Below are positions 8,373 to 15,686 of a DNA stretch of 40,240 nucleotides, one piece after another. The DNA comes from Sideroxydans sp. (GTDB lineage: Bacteria > Pseudomonadota > Gammaproteobacteria > Burkholderiales > Gallionellaceae), in contig JAQTTU010000017.1 of assembly GCA_028710605.1 (NCBI GenBank), forward strand, positions 1 to 40,240. The letters run 5' to 3'. The notes beneath the pieces are model-generated. The model did no database searches. It saw nothing but the letters and a program-made list of their open reading frames with translations, and was not told the DNA's origin. Both the position numbers and the translations under genes were made by a program. Numbering within the stretch: position 1 is the first letter of the stretch; the number at the start of each line of letters is the position of its first letter.

Positions 8373-9668
8373 ATGCAAACGCAAATGAAGCAACCCATCG
8401 TCATCGGCAAATACACCCTCACCAAAATACTGGGACAGGGAGCGACCAGCACCGTGTATCTAGGCTACGATTCTTTCGCCAAGCGCCAGGTGGCCGTCAA
8501 GATGCTGAAGCAGGAAATATTGAACGACCCGAAACTGGGCAAGCTGCACCAGCGCCAGCTGGACAACGAAGCCTCGCTGGTGGGCAAGCTGTCGCACCCG
8601 CACATCGTGGCGATCTACGACGCGCTGATCGGCGACGATGCCAGCCACATCGTGATGGAATACGTGAGCGGCGGCACGCTGGAAAAATACGCCGAGCCGG
8701 ACAATCTGCTGCCGATCGACCGCGTGGTGGAATACATGTTCAAGTGCTGCCGCGCGCTGAACTACGCGCAGTTCAACGGCGTGATCCACCGCGACATCAA
8801 GCCCGCCAACATGCTGCTCACCGAAGACGGCGACATCAAAATCTCCGACATGGGCGCGGCCGTGATCCACGATCTGGAACGCACGCAAGTCAGCAACCTC
8901 GGCTCGCCCAGCTACATGTCGCCGGAACAGGTGCGCAGCGAAGTGCTGACGCACCAGACCGACATTTATTCGCTGGGCGTAGTGATGTACCGCCTGCTCA
9001 CCGGGCAGTCGCCATACCAGGCGCATAGCCTGGCCAGTTTGTGCCACCAGATTCTCAATATCCAGCCGCCCCCGTTGCGCGCCCACCGCCCCAGCATCCC
9101 GCCGGAACTGGAGCGGCTGGTGCTGCGCGCCATGCACAAAGAAAAAAGCGAGCGCTACCAGAACTGGAAAGACTTCGGCAGCGACCTCGCCTCGCTGGGG
9201 CGTTTCGACCAGAGCGCGCTGGTCGAAACCAACGACACCGAGAAATTCACCACCCTGCGCGAAATGTCGCTGTTCAGGGACTTCACCGACATCGAGCTGT
9301 GGGAAATCCTGCGCATCGGCGAATGGCAAAAGCAACCCGCGCAAACCGTGCTGATGCGCGAAGACGAAATGGGCGACGACTTTTACGTGATGATCAAAGG
9401 CGGCGTGAGCGTGACCAAGAACGGCCACTTGCTCAACCTGATTCGCGGCGACGATTGCTTCGGCGAAATGGCCTACATCAGCGGCAGAGTCGTGCCGCGC
9501 TCCGCCACCGTCACCGCCAGCAGCGAAGTCACCGTGCTCAAAATTTCGCCGAAACTGCTGCTGCAACTTTCCGACCATTGCCAGCTGCATTTCAACCGCG
9601 CCTTCCTGCGCGTGATGTCGGACCGCCTCAGAATGGCCGACCAGCGCTTCGCCGGATTGGCGAACTGA
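8373..9668 (+). CDS. Hanks-type Ser/Thr protein kinase with C-terminal cyclic-nucleotide-binding domain (paralogue 2)
   Basis: A 431-aa protein with the same architecture as the gene at 6646. Glycine loop GQGATSTVY (21-29), lysine in VAVK (43), HRDIKPAN (139-146), DMG in place of DFG (159-161), GSPSYMSPEQ, then a cNMP domain with MREDEMGDDFYVMIKGGVSV and CFGEMAYISGRVVPRSATV. Long stretches are identical to paralogue 1 (for example DRVVEYMFKCCRALNYAQF), so this is a tandem duplication. Differences concentrate in the N-lobe 50-60 region, the segment after the kinase domain and the cNMP β-roll entry (EGDPGDA against EDEMGDD), hinting that ligand binding differs. Another in-frame ATG lies four codons downstream (8385); neither has a strong ribosome-binding site. 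It ends 22 bp before the nucleotidyltransferase gene. Confidence 0.9.
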   Translation: MQTQMKQPIVIGKYTLTKILGQGATSTVYLGYDSFAKRQVAVKMLKQEILNDPKLGKLHQRQLDNEASLVGKLSHPHIVAIYDALIGDDASHIVMEYVSGGTLEKYAEPDNLLPIDRVVEYMFKCCRALNYAQFNGVIHRDIKPANMLLTEDGDIKISDMGAAVIHDLERTQVSNLGSPSYMSPEQVRSEVLTHQTDIYSLGVVMYRLLTGQSPYQAHSLASLCHQILNIQPPPLRAHRPSIPPELERLVLRAMHKEKSERYQNWKDFGSDLASLGRFDQSALVETNDTEKFTTLREMSLFRDFTDIELWEILRIGEWQKQPAQTVLMREDEMGDDFYVMIKGGVSVTKNGHLLNLIRGDDCFGEMAYISGRVVPRSATVTASSEVTVLKISPKLLLQLSDHCQLHFNRAFLRVMSDRLRMADQRFAGLAN

Positions 9669-9690
9669 GAAAGAATGATGGTGGAGCGAC

Positions 9691-10212
9691 ATGAAAACAG
9701 CCCTGCAGGCCCTTAACTCAATCAAGAAAGCTGGCGTAATCGACGATTACGCTATCGGCGGGGCAATTGCAGCATCTTTTTACATAGAAGCCACCAACAC
9801 CGAAGATGTTGATGTTTTTTTATTTATGTCCGCCAGTGAGAATTCGGTTTTATTATCCCTGTCACCTATCTACGATGCTCTCAAGCAACTGGGTGGAAGA
9901 ATAGAAAAAGAATACATTGTTTTCGGCGATTGGCCTGTACAAATCCTGCCCGCTTACAACGCGCTGGTTGAAGAAGCGGTCAAGCAAGCGGTCACTGTGC
10001 AATACGGCGACATCGAAACAAAAATTTTCACTGCCGAATATCTGTGCGCGATTGCGCTCGATACGGGACGGATAAAAGATTTCTACCGGGTTGCCTCTTT
10101 TATTGAACAACAGAAAGTTGACAGGGCGGTACTGAATCAATTGGTTTCCCGCTTCAAGCTGGAAGGCAAAACAAAAAATGTGCTGAACTGGAACGATGAT
10201 GAATCCAAATAA
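9691..10212 (+). CDS. Nucleotidyltransferase-fold protein
   Basis: A 173-aa protein with the Pol-beta-type nucleotidyltransferase signature: YAIGGAIAASFYIEA (the GG-x-A motif, about residues 21-36) followed by TEDVDVF (the D-x-D metal pair). The later GRIKDFYRVASFIEQQKVD matches the KDxxRI...block seen in stand-alone bacterial NTases, including AbiEii- and MNT-like toxins and many unclassified ones. The lower GC content and codon use differ from the kinases and recG around it, so it may be an acquired cassette. It overlaps a 58-aa ORF by 17 bp. A toxin-antitoxin role is possible but unproven; nucleotide or tRNA modification is an equal alternative. Confidence 0.7.
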   Translation: MKTALQALNSIKKAGVIDDYAIGGAIAASFYIEATNTEDVDVFLFMSASENSVLLSLSPIYDALKQLGGRIEKEYIVFGDWPVQILPAYNALVEEAVKQAVTVQYGDIETKIFTAEYLCAIALDTGRIKDFYRVASFIEQQKVDRAVLNQLVSRFKLEGKTKNVLNWNDDESK

Positions 10213-10372
10213 TTCAAATCAAAATCTTCAGGAGTATGTGGTGAAGGCCAAGGCCAATTACCGCGCAGATTCACGATCAAAATCGTGGGAGGATAAGATT
10301 GAATCCATCGCCAGAATGCGGCGGGCGACTGCTGAACAAAAGAGCTTTATTGCCGGACGCAAGTCTGCGTAG
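10196..10372 (+). CDS. Small basic protein, putative partner of the nucleotidyltransferase
   Basis: A 58-aa ORF. It begins MMNPNNSNQNLQEYVVKAKA and ends SFIAGRKSA, with a helical, Lys/Arg-rich middle (SKSWEDKIESIARMRRATAEQ). Translation starts inside the last codons of the nucleotidyltransferase (overlap 10196-10212), consistent with translational coupling. Small helical partners of this kind (WEDKIxxIxRMR) are often found beside single-domain NTases; this is recalled from general experience, not checked. If the pair is a toxin-antitoxin module, this is the likely antitoxin or regulator. Confidence 0.6.
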   Translation: MMNPNNSNQNLQEYVVKAKANYRADSRSKSWEDKIESIARMRRATAEQKSFIAGRKSA

Positions 10373-10400
10373 TCGCACCTCGTCCGCAAGCCAATAAACA

Positions 10401-10455
10401 TGGGCATCTCCATAACATGTTTTGTAGATTGCCATTTGACGCGGCCTCACGCGAT
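10401..10455 (+). repeat. GATCGCC-type repeat abutting the recG start
   Basis: The segment contains CATCTCCAT, then GTAGATTGCCATTTGACGCG (10424-10443) and CTCACGCG. It matches the copy at 14323-14382 (CATCTCCAT ... GTAGATCGCCTATTGACGGG ... TCACGCG). It ends within about 6 bp of the recG ATG, so it supplies recG's leader and displaces any native ribosome-binding site. Confidence 0.6.
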
Positions 10456-10460
10456 GTTGC

Positions 10461-12617
10461 ATGAGCCACCCCACTAAAATTCCGCCCTCCACGCTGGCCA
10501 AACTGGCCAAGCTCGGCATCCATCACCGCGCCGATCTGTTGCTGCATCTGCCGTTGCGCTACGAAGATGAAACGCATCTCACGCCCATAGGCGCGCTGGA
10601 TGCGGGCGTGACGGCGCAGGTGCAGGGTGTCATCTCGCATTGCGAAGTGATGTACCGCCCGCGCCGCAGTTTGATCTGCCGTTTGCAGGAAGGTAACGAT
10701 GAGTTGACGCTGCGCTTTCTGAATTTCTATCCCAGCCAGCAGAAGCAACTCGCCGTCGGTAAAAGCATCCGCGCCATCGGCGAAGTGCGCATGGGTTATT
10801 TCGGCTTGGAGATGGTGCATCCGAAATGCCGCGCGGTGGATGACGACACGCCGTTGCAGCAAAGCCTCACGCCTATTTATCCGACCACCGCCGGATTGTC
10901 GCAACCGGTGTTGCGCAAGCTGATCGTGAACGCGCTGGAAGCTATCGCGCTGACCGACACGTTGCCGTCCGCGCTGCTGCAAAAATTACACCTCGCCGAC
11001 TTCGGCGACAGCCTGCGCTTGCTGCACAACCCGACTCCCGATATTTCGGCGATCACGCTGGAGACGCGCAGCCACGCGGCGTGGCGGCGCATCAAGTTCG
11101 ACGAGCTGCTGGCGCAGCAACTGTCGATGCGCGTGCATCACCGCGAACGCAGCAAACACATTGCGCCAAGTTTGAAACCGCAGCACAAATTCACTGAAGC
11201 CTTACTCAAAAAGCTGCCGTTCACGCTCACCGGCGCGCAGCAAAAAGTGTGGCGCGAAATCGGCGCTGATCTGACGCAATCACACCCGATGCAGCGCCTG
11301 CTGCTGGGCGATGTGGGCAGCGGCAAGACCATCGTCGCCGCACTCGCCGCGCTGCAAGCCATCGAAAACGGCTACCAGGTCGCGCTCATGGCACCCACCG
11401 AAATCTTGGCCGAACAGCATTACCTCAAACTGCGCGAGTGGCTGGTTCCGTTGGGTATCGAACCGGTGTGGCTGTCCGGCAGCTTGAAGAAGAAAGAAAA
11501 GACTGCGGCGGCAGAACGCATTTCATCCGGCGATACATTGCTGGCCATCGGCACGCACGCGCTGTTTCAGGCTGCGGTCGAATTCAACAAATTGGGCTTG
11601 GTGATCGTGGATGAGCAGCACAAGTTCGGCGTGCAACAGCGGCTGGCGTTGCGAAATAAAGGCAAGACCGCCGCGCCTGATGTAGATCGGGTTTCACCCG
11701 GAGGGTGCAAGAACCCCTGCGGGGCAACCCGACATGCCAACGTTGATTCTGACGTAGTTGTCGGGTTGAAACCCGACCTACAAACCCATGAACCGCACCA
11801 GCTGATGATGAGCGCCACGCCCATCCCGCGCACCTTGGCCATGAGTTATTACGCCGATCTCGACGTGTCGGTCATCGACGAATTGCCGCCGGGGCGCACG
11901 CCCATCGTCACCAAGCTGGTCAGCGACGCGCGGCGCGAGGAAGTGTTCGAACGCGTGCGCGCCGCATGTCTGGCTGGGCGGCAAGTCTATTGGGTGTGTC
12001 CACTGATTGAAGAATCGGACGCAATGGAAGTCGAGCTGCAAAACGCCATCGAAACGCACCAGCAATTGAGCGAAGTGTTGCCTGAATTAAACGTGGGCTT
12101 GGCGCATGGCAGGTTACCTCCCGCTGAAAAAGCAGCGGTCATGGCCGCGTTCAAATCCGGCGCGCTGCAACTGCTGGTCGCCACCACCGTCATCGAAGTC
12201 GGCGTGGATGTGCCCAACGCCAGCCTGATGGTGATAGACCACGCCGAACGCATGGGGCTGGCGCAACTGCACCAACTGCGCGGTCGCGTCGGACGCGGCG
12301 CGGCAGAAAGTTTATGCGTGTTATTGTTCCAGCAACCCGTGTCCGAACTGGCGCGCGCCCGATTGAAAATCATTTTCGAAAACACCGACGGATTCGTTAT
12401 TGCGCAACAAGATTTACAATTGCGCGGTCCCGGCGAATTGCTTGGTGCGCGACAAAGCGGTGTGGCCATGCTGCGCTTCGCCGACATCCGCGAGGATGAA
12501 GATTTGCTCGATCAGGCGCGACAAGTCGCCGACGAATTACTGCGCGATCAGCCCGATGTGGCGCGCGCCCACTTACAACGATGGATGGCGAACAAGCATG
12601 ACTTTTTGCAGGTCTGA
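10461..12617 (+). CDS. recG: ATP-dependent DNA helicase RecG, with a repeat-encoded insertion
   Basis: A branch-migrating helicase that remodels stalled forks and Holliday-like junctions. The 718-aa protein has the OB-fold wedge domain in the first ~200 residues, Walker A GDVGSGKT (about 282-289), motif Ia MAPTEILAEQHY, motif II DEQHKFGVQQR (about 383), motif III SATPIPRTLAM (about 450), and motifs V-VI LLVATTVIEVGVDVPNASLMVI / QLHQLRGRVGRG. Between motifs II and III about 34 residues (407-441, DVDRVSPGG...) come from a palindromic repeat; E. coli RecG has only a short loop here. All helicase motifs are intact, so the protein is probably active. The ATG lacks a visible ribosome-binding site and is preceded directly by another repeat. 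UbiC and UbiA follow. Confidence 0.95.
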   Translation: MSHPTKIPPSTLAKLAKLGIHHRADLLLHLPLRYEDETHLTPIGALDAGVTAQVQGVISHCEVMYRPRRSLICRLQEGNDELTLRFLNFYPSQQKQLAVGKSIRAIGEVRMGYFGLEMVHPKCRAVDDDTPLQQSLTPIYPTTAGLSQPVLRKLIVNALEAIALTDTLPSALLQKLHLADFGDSLRLLHNPTPDISAITLETRSHAAWRRIKFDELLAQQLSMRVHHRERSKHIAPSLKPQHKFTEALLKKLPFTLTGAQQKVWREIGADLTQSHPMQRLLLGDVGSGKTIVAALAALQAIENGYQVALMAPTEILAEQHYLKLREWLVPLGIEPVWLSGSLKKKEKTAAAERISSGDTLLAIGTHALFQAAVEFNKLGLVIVDEQHKFGVQQRLALRNKGKTAAPDVDRVSPGGCKNPCGATRHANVDSDVVVGLKPDLQTHEPHQLMMSATPIPRTLAMSYYADLDVSVIDELPPGRTPIVTKLVSDARREEVFERVRAACLAGRQVYWVCPLIEESDAMEVELQNAIETHQQLSEVLPELNVGLAHGRLPPAEKAAVMAAFKSGALQLLVATTVIEVGVDVPNASLMVIDHAERMGLAQLHQLRGRVGRGAAESLCVLLFQQPVSELARARLKIIFENTDGFVIAQQDLQLRGPGELLGARQSGVAMLRFADIREDEDLLDQARQVADELLRDQPDVARAHLQRWMANKHDFLQV
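11681..11782 (+). repeat. 102-bp palindromic repeat inserted in frame in recG
   Basis: Ends are TGTAGATCGGGTTTCACCCG (11681-11700) and TCGGGTTGAAACCCGACCTA (11761-11780), which are imperfect reverse complements; the ends also form their own small hairpins (CGGGTTGAAACCCG). The length of 102 bp equals 34 codons and has no stop in the recG frame. 'GTAGGTCGGGTTTCAACCCGAC' type repeats are common intergenic elements in several betaproteobacteria; finding one inside a helicase gene is unusual. Confidence 0.85.
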
Positions 12618-12619
12618 AA

Positions 12620-12710
12620 CAAAACCAACCCTCCCCAGCCCTCCCTTATCAGGGAGGGAGCAGATTCGCTCCTCCCCTGACAAGGGGAGGTTGGGAGGGG
12701 TTTGGTTTTG
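12620..12710. repeat. CCCTCCC-type palindromic repeat between recG and ubiC
   Basis: The left arm AACCCTCCCCAGCCCTCCC and the right arm GGGGAGGTTGGGAGGGGTTT fold back on each other, with inner hairpins CTCCCTTATCAGGGAG and CTCCCCTGACAAGGGGAG. A second copy lies at 19394-19476. It fills the recG-ubiC gap and can form a strong transcript hairpin, followed by a T-rich stretch (GGTTTTGCTCTTGCTCTTGG). Confidence 0.85.
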
Positions 12711-12731
12711 CTCTTGCTCTTGGTTTAAAAC

Positions 12732-13304
12732 ATGAACACCTCTGACCACTTTTGGAACGGCGCATCACTCGGTTGCGAACCCGCCCTGCGCCCGTGGCTG
12801 CACAACCACGGCTCGCTCACGCAGCGCATCCGGCAACGCTGCGATCAATTCGCCGTGCACCCCGTGCGCAGCGGTTTGGCGCGCATCGCTTTCGACGAAG
12901 CCGCGTTACTCGGTATCGCACCGCACCAACTCGCCTATTCGCGCGAAGTGTTTTTGTACGCCGACGGCCAGCCCGTGGTGTTCGCGCACAGCACCTTCGC
13001 GCAGACCGACCTGCGCAAAGCCTGGTCGTCCGTCACCGGCCTCGGCAACCGCTCGCTCGGCAGCCTGTTGTTCACCCATCCGCTGGTGATACGCCAGCCG
13101 CTGCACTTCAAAGCGCTGCGCCCGCACCATCCGCTCTATCGCAGCGCCGTCACCCGCATCGGCGAACGCCCGCCCATGTTGTGGGCGCGCCGCTCGTTAT
13201 TCCATTTGCACGGTGCGCCGTTGCTGGTGACGGAAGTTTTTCTGCCGCAGATTTTGCAACTCAAGCAGCCGCCGTCATTCCGGCGAAGGCCGGAATCCAG
13301 TTGA
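12732..13304 (+). CDS. ubiC: Chorismate lyase, C-terminus encoded by a repeat
   Basis: Cleaves chorismate to 4-hydroxybenzoate and pyruvate, the first step of ubiquinone ring synthesis, in the cytosol. UbiC marks: YSREVFLYADGQPVVFAHS, then GLGNRSLGSLLFTHP (about residues 97-111), and WARRSLFHLHGAPLLVTEVFLP near the end, holding the catalytic Arg and Glu. The protein should end soon after EVFLP; instead it runs into repeat R2, which adds QPPSFRRRPESS and supplies the TGA. No ribosome-binding site is visible. UbiA, the next enzyme of the pathway, follows after R2. Confidence 0.93.
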   Translation: MNTSDHFWNGASLGCEPALRPWLHNHGSLTQRIRQRCDQFAVHPVRSGLARIAFDEAALLGIAPHQLAYSREVFLYADGQPVVFAHSTFAQTDLRKAWSSVTGLGNRSLGSLLFTHPLVIRQPLHFKALRPHHPLYRSAVTRIGERPPMLWARRSLFHLHGAPLLVTEVFLPQILQLKQPPSFRRRPESS

Positions 13305-13400
13305 TTGAATTGGCCCCGCGTAGCGGGACAACACCGTTCTGATTTTGTCTGCTGCGCAGAATGTTGTAATTGCTGGATTCCGGCCTTCGCCGGAATGACG
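13273..13400. repeat. 128-bp REPIN-like palindromic element, copy R2
   Basis: Arms of 28 bp at 13273-13300 and 13373-13400 are perfect reverse complements and identical to those of R1. The inner part (72 bp) has CCCGC-GTA-GCGGG followed by GACAACACC, the same hairpin as R1/R3/R4 with different but paired bases, plus extra sequence. It overlaps the last codons of ubiC and lies 20 bp upstream of the ubiA ATG. Confidence 0.9.
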
Positions 13401-13420
13401 CGGCGGGTTAAAATCATTGC

Positions 13421-14284
13421 ATGAACCTCACCACGCGCCTGCACCTCTACTACCAACTCACCCGCCTGCACCGTCCCATCGGCATTCTGCTATTGCTGTG
13501 GCCGACGCTGTGGGGCGTATGGATCGCCAGCGCCGGGCATCCCGCGTGGTACATGGTGGTCATTTTCACTCTGGGCACCGTGCTGATGCGTTCCTCCGGC
13601 TGTGCCGTCAACGACTACGCCGACCGCCATATCGACAAGCATGTCGAGCGCACCAAAGACCGCCCGCTCACCAGCGGCAAAATCAGCGAACGCGAAACGC
13701 TGTGGGTCGCCATCGCTCTGGCGCTGATCTCGTTCGCGCTGATATTGCCGCTGAATCCGCTGACCTGGCTGCTGGCATTTCCCGCGCTGTTCCTCGCCGC
13801 CAGCTACCCCTTCACCAAACGTTTCTTCGCCATCCCGCAAGCCTACCTCGGCATCGCCTTCGGCTTCGGCATCCCCATGGCGTTCGCCGCCATTCAAGGC
13901 ACGGTGCCGACTATGGCTTGGGTGCTGTTGCTCGCCAACATCTTTTGGGCGATCGCCTACGACACCGAATACGCCATGGTCGATCGCAACGACGACATCC
14001 ATCTCGGCATCCATTCCTCGGCGTTGTTCTTCGGCAAATACGACGTGCTGGCGGTGATGCTGTGCTACGGCATCACCGTGCTATTGCTGGCAGTGGTGGG
14101 ATTGATGGCGGGTTTGGGGCTGGCGTATTTTGTCGGCTTGATCGTCGCTGAAGGCATCGCGTTCCACCATTACCAACTCATCAAAGAAAGAAGCCGCGAA
14201 AAATGTTTCGCGGCTTTTCTGCACAACAACTGGTTCGGCGCAGCGGTGTATGCGGGGCTGGTGGCGGACTACGCGTTGCGCTGA
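13421..14284 (+). CDS. ubiA: 4-hydroxybenzoate octaprenyltransferase
   Basis: An integral membrane prenyltransferase that joins the octaprenyl chain (from IspB) to 4-hydroxybenzoate (from UbiC). It has 287 aa and about eight to nine membrane helices. Both Asp-rich Mg-diphosphate motifs are present: NDYADRHID (about residues 64-72) and [12 protein letters not shown] (about 184-195). [10 protein letters not shown] lies between them, and the family-typical FLHNNWFGA is near the C-terminus. It has no clear ribosome-binding site and lies just downstream of repeat R2. A terminator-like hairpin lies inside the 3' coding part (14191-14220). Confidence 0.96.
   Translation: MNLTTRLHLYYQLTRLHRPIGILLLLWPTLWGVWIASAGHPAWYMVVIFTLGTVLMRSSGCAVNDYADRHIDKHVERTKDRPLTSGKISERETLWVAIALALISFALILPLNPLTWLLAFPALFLAASYPFTKRFFAIPQAYLGIAFGFGIPMAFAAIQGTVPTMAWVLLLANIFWAIAYDTEYAMVDRNDDIHLGIHSSALFFGKYDVLAVMLCYGITVLLLAVVGLMAGLGLAYFVGLIVAEGIAFHHYQLIKERSREKCFAAFLHNNWFGAAVYAGLVADYALR
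14191..14220 (+). terminator. Terminator-like hairpin inside the ubiA coding sequence
   Basis: AAGCCGCGAAA (14191-14201) and TTTCGCGGCTT (14206-14216) form a perfect 11-bp stem with a 4-base loop, followed by TTCT. The T-run is short, so termination would be partial at best. The codons encode the conserved SREKCFAAF block, so the pairing may be a coincidence of coding constraints. Confidence 0.3.
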
Positions 14285-14322
14285 ATTTCAATAAGCCACT
14301 TGCCCGCAAGGCAGCAAACACG

Positions 14323-14382
14323 GCCATCTCCATCGAGCGCATCGCGTAGATCGCCTATTGACGGGCATCTTCACGCGGTGAG
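14323..14382 (+). repeat. GATCGCC-type repeat in the ubiA-dps convergent gap
   Basis: CCATCTCCAT (14323-14332) is followed by GTAGATCGCCTATTGACGGG (14346-14365) and TTCACGCGGTGAGG. This is the fullest copy of the family also seen upstream of recG, at 19885-19918 (reverse), in the big hairpin at 29572-29649 and at 38047-38075. It lies between the converging ubiA and dps genes and may separate their transcripts. Confidence 0.65.
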
Positions 14383-14398
14383 GAATGCAATATTCAAT

Positions 14399-14881
14399 TT
14401 ACTCCTCCAATAGACTTCTTAACATCCACGCATTTTTCTCATGCACCTCCATGCGCGCCGAAAGCAAATCCACCGTCGGCTGGTCGCCGGCCTTCTCGGC
14501 CACGGGCAACACTTCGCGCGCGGTGCGCACCACGGCTTCCTGCCCTTCGACCAGTTGCTTGATCATTTCCTTTGCGGCGACGCTGCCGCTGCTGTCCTTG
14601 ATGCTGGTGAGCGCGGCGAACTCTTTGTAGCTGCCGGGCGCGGGATAGCCCAGCGCGCGGATGCGTTCGGCCACCAGATCGACGGCCATCCAGATTTCGT
14701 TGTACTGGGTCATGAACATCAGGTGCAAGGTCTGGAACATGGGGCCGGTGACGTTCCAGTGGAAGTTGTGGGTTTTGAGGTAGAGAGTGTAAGTGTCGGC
14801 CAGCATGCGCTCCAGTCCGGCGGCGATTTTCTTGCGGTCTTTTTCCGCGATGCCGATGTTGATGGGGGTGATTTTGCTCAT
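14399..14881 (-). CDS. dps: Dps ferritin-like DNA-protection protein
   Basis: Forms a 12-mer that oxidises and stores iron using H2O2 and can shield DNA. It has 160 aa from the ATG at 14881, chosen because AAGGAGAA lies just upstream and homologues start MSKITPxxIGI; a longer frame to 14917 lacks support. Family residues are visible: LKTHNFHWNVTGPMFQTLHLMFMTQYNEIWMAVDLVAERIRALG, with the inter-subunit ferroxidase His, His, Asp and Glu. It is divergent from the methyltransferase, with 76 bp between. Regulation by OxyR or RpoS is usual for the family; no site was identified. Confidence 0.95.
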   Translation of the reverse strand: MSKITPINIGIAEKDRKKIAAGLERMLADTYTLYLKTHNFHWNVTGPMFQTLHLMFMTQYNEIWMAVDLVAERIRALGYPAPGSYKEFAALTSIKDSSGSVAAKEMIKQLVEGQEAVVRTAREVLPVAEKAGDQPTVDLLSARMEVHEKNAWMLRSLLEE

Positions 14882-14957
14882 GATGTTCTCCTTGGTAATT
14901 GAGGAACGAATTTGCACTCTATACCTGACGCATTCAGATTTCCACTACACTGGCGAC

Positions 14958-15590
14958 ATGGCAAATACCAAACAACCCTACCGCCAAAATCCGCTGCTGC
15001 GCATGAGCTACAGCCTGATCGCGCCGCTGTACGATTTTGTGATCGAGCGTCCGATGCGCACGGCGCGCAAGCAATCGCTGGGCGCTTTGACCAACGATGC
15101 CAACAAGCGCGTGCTGATCAGCGGCGCGGGCACGGGGCTGGATTTGCCCTTGCTGCCCGCGCTGCACCATTACACCGCGCTCGATTTCAATCCCGCCATG
15201 TTGTCGCGCGCCAGACAGCGCGGCGAAAATTTGCAAGTGGAATTCGTGCTGGGCGACAGCATGAATCTGCCGTTCGATAACGCGCAGTTCGACCACGTGG
15301 TGCTGCACCTCATCGTCGCCGTGGTGCCCGAGCCGCAACGCTGTTTGAGCGAAGCCGCGCGCGTGCTGAAACCCGGCGGCACGATTCTGTTGTTCGATAA
15401 ATTCTTGCAAGCGCAACAGCGAGCACCGCTGCGCCGCCTGTTCAACATCGCCACCCGCCGCTTCGCCACGCGCATGGATGTGGTGTTCGAAGAAGTGCTG
15501 AACGCAGCACCGGAACTGGAAGTGGTGAGCGACGTGCCGATGCTGGCGGGCGGCTGGTTTCGCGGGATTGTGTTGCGCAAGGTTGGCTGA
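14958..15590 (+). CDS. Class I SAM-dependent methyltransferase (phospholipid/ubiquinone-type)
   Basis: A 210-aa protein starting at MANTKQPYRQNPLLRMSYS (14958). A longer upstream frame exists but has no homology. SAM motif I is VLISGAGTGLDLPLLP (about residues 50-65); motif II region LDFNPAMLSRARQR; post-motifs GDSMNLPFDNAQFDHVV and ARVLKPGGTILLFDKF. The pattern (Y-x-x-x-A-x-x-Y-D near the N-terminus and GTGLDLP) resembles bacterial phosphatidylethanolamine N-methyltransferases and UbiE-like enzymes. The substrate cannot be decided. It is followed by a 69-bp palindrome. Confidence 0.8.
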   Translation: MANTKQPYRQNPLLRMSYSLIAPLYDFVIERPMRTARKQSLGALTNDANKRVLISGAGTGLDLPLLPALHHYTALDFNPAMLSRARQRGENLQVEFVLGDSMNLPFDNAQFDHVVLHLIVAVVPEPQRCLSEAARVLKPGGTILLFDKFLQAQQRAPLRRLFNIATRRFATRMDVVFEEVLNAAPELEVVSDVPMLAGGWFRGIVLRKVG

Positions 15591-15599
15591 TTTGTTTTG

Positions 15600-15668
15600 T
15601 TTTTGTAGGAGCCAGCTTGCTGGCGAATGTATCCATAATATTCGCCAGCAAGCTGGCTCCTACAAAAA
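15600..15668. repeat. 69-bp perfect palindrome (GTAGGAGCCAGC type)
   Basis: Arms of 29 bp at 15600-15628 and 15640-15668 are perfect reverse complements around an 11-bp spacer; each contains GTAGGAGCCAGCTTGCTGGC. Similar 'GTAGGAGC...GCTTGCTxGC' sequences are classic REP elements in Pseudomonas. Here the end arm, TACAAAAA, lies 18 bp before the aldehyde dehydrogenase start, so the hairpin sits in that gene's leader or at the methyltransferase's 3' end. Confidence 0.85.
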
Positions 15669-15686
15669 CCTCTACTGGAGAATTAC

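Noticed and set aside
14793-14957. N-terminal extension of the methyltransferase to 14793
   Set aside because: It overlaps dps and its leader on the opposite strand, and the methyltransferase family starts at MANTKQPYRQNPLL.
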